Assembly (NCBI GenBank): GCA_024449915.1 | Contig: JAMZAV010000294.1 | Coordinates: forward strand, 420,807 to 484,806 | DNA from: Sweltsa coloradensis | Taxonomy: Eukaryota; Arthropoda; Insecta; Plecoptera; Chloroperlidae | DNA length: 64,000 bases | Direction: 5' to 3' | Shown: piece by piece, positions 10,534 through 19,341 of the stretch | Numbering within the stretch: the first letter of the stretch is position 1 | Layout of the letters: every line of letters begins with the position of its first letter | Translations under genes and position numbers: made by a program | The notes under the pieces: generated by a model | Told to the model about the DNA's origin: nothing | Seen by the model: only the letters and a program-made list of their open reading frames with translations | Databases searched by the model: none

Positions 10534-11347
10534 TGTCATGTCCTGTAGAGTACATGTTGACTTAATACTAATTATCTCGAGGTCCATTACATTTCGGAAT
10601 CCAATCAGGGAACATACCGACGTGAGTTCATTTAGGGTCAAGACGTCTAGTTACTTTCCGTGTGGCTCATTTAGTCGCAATACAGGAAGGGAATCGACCG
10701 ACAAAACGCTGAATACTAAAGATTGCACAACTAAATAGTGCAAGTAAATCGGACTTTGATTAAGTGCACTGAACGTAAGAGTGCGGACGTTCGTGGAGAA
10801 CAGGGAGAGACGAGCGACAACCGTTGACGGAGGAGGTCAGGACAGTGCAACAACAACCGCAACGTGAACCACAAATGTCCTGGAAAAGTTCTTAGTGAGG
10901 ATTGCCGAATGAAGAACCAGAACAAGGATTAGCCATCGGAAGAGGTGAAGAGAGAAGACATCGCCCAGGGTCCGACATCAGGGTGTCGGAGGGGGCCAGT
11001 CTAAACCACATACCAGGGACTAGAAGCATTCGGTAAGCCATGCAAACCAATTAGTTAGTCATAGAGTCAGTAGAGGTATGAACCCACGGTCTGCCAGACG
11101 GAACTCATAGGTTCGATCCTAGGCCAGAATAGGAGGGTTACTATGTTTATCTCTAATACAGTGCTGGTCTCTTAAGTGGAATCACGTCTAATTACTGTGT
11201 CTACATCCCCCTCATGAACCCACCTACCCACGATCCCTGGTCCGTGCTAGTTATTTAGGCCTAAAAGAGTTACGCTACGCCCCCACTTAAACACTCATTT
11301 GGCGATCACCACCCTCAGCCAAAGGGCCTAATTAGCTATGCGTGACA
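10534..11347 (+). repeat. 3' LTR
   Basis: 814-bp near-identical copy of 5663-6475, ending GCGTGACA, followed by the duplicated GTAG at 11348-11351. LINE coding sequence resumes directly after. Confidence 0.92.
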
Positions 11348-12905
11348 GTAGTGAATGAAATAAAAACAGTATACAATTATTGTACAACAGGAAGAACAAT
11401 GCCCCAGTTTAGCCTAAAATACAAAGGAGTAAGCTTAAAATACGAAGAAGACCCAATCTATCTTGGCATAATGATGGATAAGAAAATGACTATGTCTAGC
11501 CATATCGACAGAATGTGCCAATTAAGTAATAAAAGACTAGGCTTACTGAAAAGAGTATCAGGGGTACCGGTAACTTGGGGAGCCAATGTCAATACACTAT
11601 CTACGACATACAAAACATACATACGTCCAGTGTTGGAATATGGAAATGCCATGTTGATTAACACTTCAAAAACACACTTGGACAAGCTCAACATTATCCA
11701 AAATAAAGCCCTGAGGATCATAACAGGAGGAGTGAAAACCACACCTATCACCGCAATGGAAACAGTAGCTGAAGTCCCACCACTGGAAGCAAGGAGAAAT
11801 GTAGCAGCTGGAAGCCTGTACAAAAAATGGTTCGCTTGGATGTAGATTATTGGGACAGAGATCCCCAAGAAGGCCTTAAAACACAAAAAACATTCATAAC
11901 TGAAGCTAGAAATGTAGTGGGAAAGTTAATGGGGGAAGTGATAACTGAAAACAGACAAGAAATAGGAAAACCAAACATTCATATGTCATCATTGGAAGTA
12001 AACCATCAACTAAATATTGAAGGAATACAAGAGAAAAAGAAGAACTATCAAGAGGAGCATATGAGAAGTCTGGCACTAAGATTTATTCACAAAGAATACC
12101 CAGAGAAGGAGTGGCTGCATATATACACGGATGGATCAGCAACACCAGGAGAAGGGAATGCAGGTGCAGGAATACACAGTAGAGAGTTTGAGGAATCATT
12201 CCCAGCAGGATCAAATGGGAGTAACTTTGATGGGGAGATGAGAGCAATAAGCAAAGCGTTGGAGAAGATTGAATACTTTAGAGAAAGGAAAGTGGTGATA
12301 CTAACAGACTCAAGAGCATCTATCCAGGCTATAGTGAGTAGAGAAGAAACAGAAGCAGAAATAAGAAACTGCAAGATAAGAATCCTGAGGTTGATGAATG
12401 CGGGTAACACAGTAATGCTACAGTGGATACCGGCACACTGCGGCATAAACGGAAACGAGAAGGCTGATTTCCTCGCTAAAATGGGAAGTAAAACCAAGCA
12501 ATTCATAAACAACATTTCATACAGATCAGCTAAATCACATCTGAAATCAGCCAGCAACTCAGAGGTAAAGAAAGCGTGGAAGGAGAAAGGCAAGAATAAA
12601 ATGTGGAGTGAGCTAGTTAACACAAGGAAAGGAAGAAATGATGCGACAAACCATTATGGGAGAAGAACACTACAACAGCACAGTTTAGACTAGATACCGG
12701 CCATGACTTGCTAGCAAAGCACTTACATAGAATAGGTGTGATGGAGAGCAGCATGTGTAAACTCTGTGGTGATGGAACACAGGACAGACAACATCTATTT
12801 AGATGCGCTACATTGAAAGGACACTATGGGGAAATGCCAGGGGGTATGGACAGGAGGGAACAGGAGTCCTATCTTTACTGGTTGTCAAGACACATGATGA
12901 CATAG
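11348..12905 (+). pseudogene. LINE ORF2 fragment: RT thumb, RNase H, Cys-rich end
   Basis: The part to 11843 carries YLGIMMDKKMTMSSHIDRMC and RPVLEYGNAM, the RT thumb/connection of this LINE group. The next frame (11827-12692) is an RNase H domain: HIYTDGSATPGEGNAGAGIH, DGEMRAI, ILTDSRASIQAI, and WIPAHCGINGNEKADFLAK, so the D-E-D-D type residues are all present. After a frame change, MCKLCGDGTQDRQHLFRC forms the usual Cys/His-rich C-terminus. At least two frame breaks show it is inactive. Confidence 0.85.
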
Positions 12906-12936
12906 ATATGTCAATGTGGGCATAAGAGAAGAAGAA

Positions 12937-13114
12937 GAGATTATTTCGCTAAAATACTGACTGTGGGACGAACTACTTTATTCACAGCTTATAAAATGTT
13001 GATTTATGTGATAACATGACCAAATACGGTAGGCCCTACCTAATGCCAGTTGTGTGTAAATTGTCAACGTTGGCGTCCGTGCTCGACCTTGACGGCCGCC
13101 AGCTTATCTGGTTC
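12937..13114. other. Unassigned segment between LINE tail and PLE
   Basis: No coding match on either strand. It could be the LINE 3' UTR or residual PLE sequence; the PLE segment that should lie here (RT motif A region) cannot be read in any frame. Confidence 0.4.
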
Positions 13115-13750
13115 CACCTATACATGGTGATTCTCTTGAACTGACAATTGGTCTAAGAGGTAAATTTGGCTTGTGTATCTTAGGAAGTCCGTAAATGTGA
13201 GGTGGTTTTGAATGGTGTGGAGTCAGATAGGTTCTCAGCTTCAGGTCGATGTACTTTTCTTGTTGTTTTATTTTACGATATACCAAGTAGGACGTAGTAG
13301 GGTATTTCTTCAATAATTTGTATTGTTCTGGAGTTAACATTTCTTCAATTTTTGCTGTGTAGACATCTTTGTCTAAAAGCACAGTCGCCTTTCCTTTGTC
13401 AGCAGGCAGAATTACAATTGAAGAATCAGTCTTCAAATCTTTTAGTACTGACAACTCCTTGACATTTAAGTTAGGTTTACCTATCGGTTTCCTCCTCAAA
13501 GCTTTCTTTATATTAACCCTAAGTTCTTCCTTTGAATCCTCGTCAACTAAATGCATGCACAACTCGACCACTGTTACCACATCTAACTTGTCGACACGCT
13601 TTGGAGTAACTGCAAACCCTAGGCCTCGTGACAAAACAAGTTCTTCAATTGGATCTAACTTTCGGGAAGAATGGTTAATGACAACTTTATCAATAAATTC
13701 AGGCGTTGGAGTATACCTTTGTTGAACTTGGTCTGCAGTTTTCTTCTCGT
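13115..13750 (-). pseudogene. PLE reverse transcriptase, N-terminal half
   Basis: Reads from KKTADQVQQRYTPTPEFIDK through LDPIEELVLSRGLGFAVTPK, DSSIVILPADKGKATVLLDK, and HIYGLPKIHKPNLPLRPIVS. These are PLE RT motifs up to the conserved LRPIVSS, after which similarity stops near 13.12 kb at the LINE junction. The open frame extends upstream beyond the first Met, up to the CTAG-ended repeat at 13762. Confidence 0.85.
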
Positions 13751-13761
13751 GTAGTAGTCTA

Positions 13762-14399
13762 CTAGGAAACGCTCAGTTGGACGCGTTGATAAGCGAGCAC
13801 GTGCTATAGCTAGACCCACATTGCACATTTTTTTAAATTTAAAAATTTACGACGTTCGCGTTTCCAGTATTATTTATTATTGCCAAGGTATTTGGGTAAA
13901 CCCGTGTTTAAATCTTTACTTTAAAATCCACCGCCATCTAGAGGATCTTGACTCCTTGGGAAAACTATTTAAACTCTTTGTTGACAAATAATAGACTACT
14001 TCCTCGAAAGTATTTTGATTACTTCTAGGTGGCAGTGCATTAGAAACTTCGCGCGTCTTTATTTCCATCTACACTACTTATCGGATCAAACTAAAATTAA
14101 CATATTCGTGACCGGACGGACATTCTAAATGATTTGGCTATCTCAGATTTTGTCGCCGGTTAGTTTGAAAAAAAACTTTCGATTAACTTTAATGCAACTT
14201 TTTAACTTTTTGAACGATTTTGCCACAAAACTAATGGCATTCAATCGAGAACAAAGCTTGCGGATGGTCAAAATTTCAACTCGATCCGAGCCTCCGTTCG
14301 AACGTTATCGCGAGACATACAAAAAAAAAAAAACAAAACAAAACCAGTGACTAATTTTTCCGGCAGAGTCAAATGGAAACGCTCGCTTCGCTCGCTTAA
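13762..14399 (-). mobile_element. CTAG-ended interspersed repeat, copy A1
   Basis: About 640 bp, with one end CTAGGAAACGCTCAGTTGGA and the other CGCTCGCTTCGCTCGCTTAA. A reverse-complement relative lies at 37439-38137, sharing the internal text around GGCTCGGATCGAGTTGAAAT. It interrupts the PLE: the flanks TTTAG and TAGAC join into a PLE-like frame QLDKFSRLLHEKK, so borders are precise and no long target duplication is present. Constant ends and lack of duplication are Helitron-like, but no clear Helitron 3' hairpin was found. Confidence 0.7.
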
Positions 14400-14511
14400 C
14401 TAAACTTGTCAAGTTGAATGTTCTTGGTTTGCAAAAACTCAGTATCGTAGATCCGCTGGATAGACATGCAGAAGTCCCATGTAACCTAACATCACCTTGT
14501 GCTAATAGAAA

Positions 14512-14832
14512 TTATATCTCTGAATCCATCATACGATGAAGATGAAATATTTTTTGTCTCAAAAAGGCTATCTGATCTTGCATCAACAAAGAAGAAGCTT
14601 TCCTGAGAGTGGCGTGCCCTCTACCTGTGTGGACATAATGATTCTTGATTCTACATCCAAACGGAACGATAGAGAATTGTTTACACTTACACATGAATGT
14701 CAGATGATATAGAGCTCTTGCCAAAGTCACAGATAAACTTTCCAAACGTCTACAATGTTGCTTGAAGATATCTGACCTGTCACACTGCAACTCTGCTTGC
14801 TGTATAAGGTGCCCGAGTGTGTAACGCACCAC
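14512..14832 (-). pseudogene. PLE N-terminal region
   Basis: The frame begins in the inverted repeat with VRYTLGHLIQQAEL and goes on to FMCKCKQFSIVPFGCRIKNH and LRKASSLLMQDQIAFLRQKI. The pattern 'K-C-K..VP.G.RIK' followed by a basic helix with R..S..L...I resembles the N-terminal segment of PLE polyproteins. It ends at a stop about 110 bp before the CTAG-ended repeat. No Met start can be chosen with confidence. Confidence 0.6.
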
Positions 14833-14893
14833 AGCTTGGCTGCAGCGCCCTAACGGGCAGCTAGATTAATTGTTAAATAACATTTACCTGTTC
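14788..14893 (-). repeat. Right inverted copy of the PLE 5' sequence
   Basis: Reverse complement of 1283-1388 with about nine in ten bases shared by eye. It marks the 5' side of the PLE on the minus strand. Confidence 0.75.
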
Positions 14894-15104
14894 TATCTTT
14901 AAGGATATTAGTTAGTAGAGTGGAGAAGTTCCACTAGGGAAAGGGCTAGGCCCTATAGTACCTTATCTAGCCGGTACTTTTGCAGTTGGAGTGCTTTAAC
15001 TTTTTAACAAGGGGAAAAGAAGGTTATGGGGAGTAGGGGGGGGGGCGCAAAGCGCGTATGTTTTAATCACTGCCTCCTAGGCAGTGGAAGTGGCAGAGGC
15101 AGTG

Positions 15105-15395
15105 GCTTTGTTCGCCTGTCCACCACTAGTGCTACACTGTTTTACACGTGCACTGAGCAGTGTACGGCGGAAGTACTTATTTTAAAGGAAACAGTATGTC
15201 AGTGTAGCACGAGTGTTGCCCACAAAAAAAAACACACTTAACACTTTTAGTGTAGCACTGGCAGCACTAGTGCTACACTGAAGGTACAGAAAAACGACCA
15301 CATTCTAACTACACTGACTTACACTAACACAAAAAAACAGCCATTCGTCTACACTGACTTACACTAGTGTAAAGTGTTGGACAGGCGAACAAAGC
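15105..15395. mobile_element. Small MITE with 18-bp perfect terminal inverted repeats
   Basis: The termini are GCTTTGTTCGCCTGTCCA and its exact reverse complement. The inside repeats a palindromic word, close to GTGTAGCACTAGTGCTACAC, several times in both directions. No target duplication was identified. Confidence 0.7.
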
Positions 15396-15440
15396 TAAGG
15401 GTTTTAATAATACCTATTACCTAATAATAATACCTATTAC

Positions 15441-15441
15441 C

Positions 15442-15499
<58 letters not shown>
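15441..15499. repeat. (TAA)n microsatellite
   Basis: About 20 uninterrupted TAA units, lying in the loop of the fold-back element. Confidence 0.95.
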
Positions 15500-15505
<6 letters not shown>

Positions 15506-16356
15506 GTAGTAAAAAATAAATAATAAAAGGGCCTTAGGCCTACGGTAGGCCTACTACTAATAATTATTGATTCATAGCAGTTGTCGTAAAAGTTTGCCCC
15601 GACTGGGAATTAGGCTCTACTGGGAATAATATTTTAACTACCTAGTTATTTTGAAAAAAGGAAAATTATAAATTATGTACCACTAACGTCGCTAGGCCTA
15701 GGCCTATTTTAAACAAAACACCTTTTGCGTTGAAACTCCTAGGACTATATTTAAAATAGCGACGTTAAAGGTGTAGTAGGGGCAGTACAATTGCTATGAA
15801 TCAATAACTATGTCCTTAAAGCGGGCTTATACTTAAAAACCTTATAATATTGTAATTCACGCCCCCCTCCCCCCCCCCCCCACCAACCTACTTTTCCCCT
15901 AACATCGCCTTGTTAAAAAGTTGACGCATCCAACTGCAAAAGTAGGTACCGCCTAGGCCTAGGGACTAGGGCTAACCTACCTAGGAAGGCCTACCTACTT
16001 AGGCTAGGCTGAGGGTAAAGGGGGGTAGGGTAGGGCCTAGGCTTGGTTGGAACTCTTTCGGTTTGGGTCAGTCAACTTTTAACTTTTTCGGTTAGGGTCA
16101 GTCAATTATTAACACAGTTGTTGTAGGTGCGGCTGCCAACTTATGTAAGACTAGCTGGGGTCCAAGGGCGAAGGTTGGGGGTAAAACCCACCCAGACAAG
16201 AAAATAATAAGGAAGTGGCTATTTAACCGTAGCTACGGAAAAATTACGATTCTCAATTCGTCCGTAGCATGAACGAAGATCAGCGGAAGTAATCGAAGGT
16301 ATCCGAATCGTCCGCGGGATACCACGTAACTAGGCCAATAGCTTCAAATATCACAG

Positions 16357-16428
16357 TGCATTGTGGCAGAGTGGTAGCGCGTCCGAATTCTATGCGAGAG
16401 GTCGGCGGTTCAAATTTTCGTTTGGTCG
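16357..16428 (+). repeat. tRNA-like segment (A and B box)
   Basis: TGGCAGAGTGG at 16364 matches an internal A box and GGTTCAAATTT at 16408 a degraded B box at normal tRNA distance. Acceptor arms do not pair well and the B box is imperfect, so this is a tRNA-derived relic or SINE head rather than a functional tRNA gene. Confidence 0.5.
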
Positions 16429-16604
16429 TTTTTTTTTTTTACCATTCTATTTGGGTCCATGTTTTTTCTGCAAATGATTTCACTACATTCGGCCCCGTCG
16501 CAAACACAATTCTAGATGATAAAAGCGTTTAAAAAATGCTGCGCCGCGCTAGGCCTAGTTCTAGGATACAATCGATAAGAGCGCACCCGAAATCCTTTCC
16601 GTTA

Positions 16605-16724
16605 AAAACGAGTTTAGATTTAAAATAGCAACGTTAAAGGTTTGGTAAGTAGAGTATTTTATTAAAAAACGAGTTAAGATTTAAAATAGCAACGTTAAAG
16701 GTTTGGTAAGTAGAGTATTTTATT
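16605..16724. repeat. 60-bp tandem duplication
   Basis: Two copies of a unit with GATTTAAAATAGCAACGTTA and AAGGTTTGGTAAGTAGAG. The same core recurs in reverse near 17300-17380 (again twice) and in variants near 15740 and 17100. Confidence 0.85.
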
Positions 16725-17946
16725 GAAAAGGTTGGTAGGCCTACTAAGTAAATGTCATAATAAACATGGCGCGCCGGCAACAGTGAAATGGTAGTGTTTG
16801 TGTTCAATCTTTATTAATTAGGCCTATAACATAATTCGTATATTTTCAGAGTGGTTATTATTGAATTAACGTAATTTACTTCCCGTTCCTACGGTTAAAT
16901 TAGCAGGCCTAATTTTTCCGTACCCACAGTTCGAGTACCTTCGGTGATTTCCGCCGATGTTCGTTCATGCTACGGACGAATTGAGAAACGTAATTTTCCC
17001 GTAGCTACGGTCGAATAGCCTCAGCGAAATAATAAATTATACCTCTAACGTCGCTAGGCCTATTTTAAACAAAATACCTTTTGCATTGAAACTCCTTTAT
17101 ATTCAAAATACCGGTAGTGAAGTTAAAGGTGTTGTAGGTGCAGTATTTTATTCATAAATGTGTAAAATTATGACATAAAATAGTTTTTAAAGGAAAAATA
17201 CAGTGTTAAAAAGTTGACTGACCCCAACCGAAAGAGTAGGGGCCTAGGGGCTAGTCTAGTCGCTACTCTTTCGGTTGGTATGGACAGTTTTTTTAATGTT
17301 TACCTACAAAACCTTTAATGTCGCTATTTTAAATCTAAAGTACCTACAAAACCTTTAACGTCGCTATTTTAAATCTAAAGTAGGGCCTAGCCCAGGGGGC
17401 TAGGCCTACCTAGGCCTACTGATCAAAAACTGTCCATACCAACCGAAAGAGTTCCGTCTAGTCTAGGCCTACAGCACTGCTAGGGCCCAGGCATACACTC
17501 CACAGCTTACAATATAGAAAAAGTCGTAAGTCTAGCCTAACCGTAGGTTTACGTACAACAAGAAATTCCCAATCAAACATGCAGCGATGAGAGTCTGGGC
17601 CGCCCAGAAGAATGTGGTCTAGGGCTACCTAGGCCTACCCGGCTCGAGTGATAATCAATGGTCTAGGCCTAGGCCTAGCTACCCTAGGCTCACCTTCTTG
17701 CAAACCTGAAACAATAGCACATGAGTATTAGCCATTTATTTAGGAACAAAATAACTCGACAATTTTAGTTAATATCAGTAGATTAGCTTACAATAAAATG
17801 TGGTAAAATGTCTTTCTCTAAAGATGTCCGAGTCTTGTTGTTAAATTGAGGTTATGTATGTAGGTTGCTTATGCACCGCCGTGTAAGTGTGACAATCTCG
17901 AGTTTAGGGGGCCAATTTCTATTCCCGCGAAAATATGTAACCAACC

Positions 17947-19341
17947 AGCTAATCCTGTCAAATAAGAATTTTTGAAGGAAAAATTGCGATGTCGCTGAAT
18001 TTTTGCAGAGACCTTCCTTATATAATACTAATCAACATACTAAAACTCCCCTACAATCGGACTTGAGCTTCGGCCGCCATATTGGAAAATGGCGGCCAAA
18101 AAGTGGTTGTTATCGAATATCTCCAAATTGGTTGGAGATAGACAAAATGTTGCAATGGCAAAAATATTCCCCATTTAATTCCCTACAAAAAAGGTGTCTT
18201 CTATAGTTTTGGTAGGGGCAAAGGTTACGTCACAAAATCGTGGTTTATACGTTGCTTATTGGAGTACCAGCTAATTTCCTAATTTTCACGCCCAGCATCA
18301 AACAATGCCCGGTAAATCCGTAAGATATCGATTTAAATACAAAAGAACTTTTGTACGGGGTTCATGAAAGCTTCCATTAGTATTTTGAAAAATCAGGTCT
18401 GCGAAATCGGATTTTGCATTTATCCGAAATTTAGGTTTTCCCATTGTTGGCATTTCCTCAAAAATGACATAATTTACTGTCCATTATTAAGCACTAAATA
18501 ACATCGGAGGAAAAATTCTTTCTATGCACATTGAAATGACTTAAATAACGATGAGAAAACAACCAAAATTTAAATCTAATATGGCTGCTAATTCCTAATA
18601 TTCACAATATGAATACTGTTTTCGTGCTGTTTTTACACTCTTTTTGTTACATCATTCACTTTGATGTTGTGGATATTAGGAATTATCAGCCATATTAAGT
18701 CATTTCAATGTGCATAGAAAGAATTTTTCCTCCGATGCTATTAATGTGCATAGAAAGAATTTTTCCTCCGATGCTATTTAGTGCTTAATAATGGACAGTC
18801 AAATATGCATTTTTTGAGGAAATGCCAACAATGGAAAAACCTATATTCCGGGTAAATGCAAAATCCGATTTCGCAGACCTGATTTTTTAAAATACTAATG
18901 GAAGCTTTCATGAACCCCGTACAAAAGTTCTTTTGTATTTAAATCGATTTTTTTACGGATTTACCGGGCATTGTTTGATGCTGGGCGTGAAAATTAGGAA
19001 ATTAGCTGGTACTCCAATAAGCAACGTATAAACCACGATTTTGCGACGTAACCATTGCCCGTACCAAAACTGTAGAGGAAACCTTTTTTGTAGGGAATTA
19101 AATGTGGAATATTTTTGCGATTGCGACATTTTGTCTATCTCCAACCAATTTGGAGATATTCGATAACAAACACTTTTTGGTCGCCATTTTCCAATATGGC
19201 GGCCGAAGCTCAAGTCCGATTGTAGGGAAGTTTTAGTATGTTGATAAGTATTATTTAAGGAAGGTCTCTGCAAAAATTCAGCGGCATCGCAATTTTTTCC
19301 TCCAAACGTCAATATAAGATCTTATTTGACAGGATTAAGCT
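17947..19341. mobile_element. 1.4 kb fold-back element
   Basis: The left half is mirrored by the right half almost end to end: arms of about 650 bp meet near 18.63 kb with a short spacer. The ends are AGCTAATCCTGTCAAATAAG and, inverted, CTTATTTGACAGGATTAAGC. Shared landmarks include GGACTTGAGCTTCGGCCGCC. A 40-bp stretch (AGAAAGAATTTTTCCTCCGA) is duplicated in the right arm only. Frames at 18003-18206 and 18953-19312 are mirror images of each other and not genes. Confidence 0.85.

Larger units (their letters stand above)
5663..11347 (+). mobile_element. LTR retrotransposon, gag-only (non-autonomous)
   Basis: A 5,685-bp unit with nearly identical LTRs of 813 and 814 bp, termini TGTCA...TGACA, a PBS-like start right after the 5' LTR, a polypurine tract before the 3' LTR and a 4-bp target duplication. 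The only coding region is a gag-like gene. No protease, reverse transcriptase, RNase H or integrase frame is visible in the 1.4 kb between gag and the 3' LTR. It must therefore borrow enzymes from a related element. The close match of the LTRs indicates it is the youngest layer of the nest. Confidence 0.9.
4090..13120 (+). mobile_element. Decayed LINE with RNase H, split by an LTR element
   Basis: Plus-strand pieces run in canonical order: end of an endonuclease (SYKGDLSRPDLVF near 4090), coiled linker, reverse transcriptase to 5658, then after the LTR element the thumb, RNase H and a Cys-rich C-terminus to about 12905. RNase H plus this order fits the I/Jockey/R1 branch of non-LTR elements. 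The 5' end is truncated inside the endonuclease, as is usual for LINEs. The right limit is uncertain: a GAAGAAGAAGAG run at about 12928 may be the true tail, and 12.94-13.12 kb is unassigned. Confidence 0.75.
1283..14893 (-). mobile_element. Penelope-like retroelement (PLE), decayed, with nested insertions
   Basis: The minus strand carries, in order from right to left: a PLE N-terminal segment (14512-14832), the first half of the reverse transcriptase (about 13115-13750), the second half with YVDDI (3500-4096, continuing below 2706), and a GIY-YIG endonuclease (1911-2255). Reverse transcriptase plus C-terminal GIY-YIG is diagnostic of endonuclease-bearing PLEs. Inverted copies of one segment bound it. 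It is broken by a hAT-like element, by a LINE that contains an LTR element, and by a CTAG-ended repeat. Part of the RT between motif RPIVSS and the 4.1 kb piece is missing, so deletion accompanied the LINE insertion. Confidence 0.85.
14966..15960. mobile_element. Fold-back element with nested inverted repeats
   Basis: The outer arms (14966-15045 and 15855-15958) share GCAGTTGGAGTGC, AACTTTTTAACAAGG, GGGGAAAAG and a long G/C run. A second pair (about 15551-15578 and 15784-15810) shares TTGATTCATAGCA. No coding frame. Likely a non-autonomous inverted-repeat DNA element with other elements inserted. Confidence 0.6.
16051..17237. mobile_element. Large fold-back element enclosing a tRNA-like segment
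   Basis: Outer arms (16051-16080, 17205-17237) share CTCTTTCGGTT and GGTCAGTCAACTTTT. Inner arms of roughly 85 bp (about 16226-16312 and 16925-17010) share CTCAATTCGTCCGTAGCATG, GAACGAA and a CCGTAGCTACGG palindrome. The loop holds a tRNA-like segment and a 60-bp tandem duplication. No protein frame. Confidence 0.65.

Noticed and set aside
5663..11347. Endogenous retrovirus
   Set aside because: No pol or env frame, 4-bp target duplication and a gag-like gene only; a non-autonomous LTR retrotransposon explains it.
15441..15499. CRISPR-like or satellite array
   Set aside because: It is a simple TAA microsatellite; no spaced repeats exist in the window.
16357..16428. Functional tRNA gene
   Set aside because: Boxes A and B are present but the acceptor and T stems do not pair properly.
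18003..19312. Two frames sharing peptides such as NTNQHTKT/NTYQHTKT
   Set aside because: They are the two arms of one fold-back element, so the similarity is from the inverted repeat and not from a gene pair.
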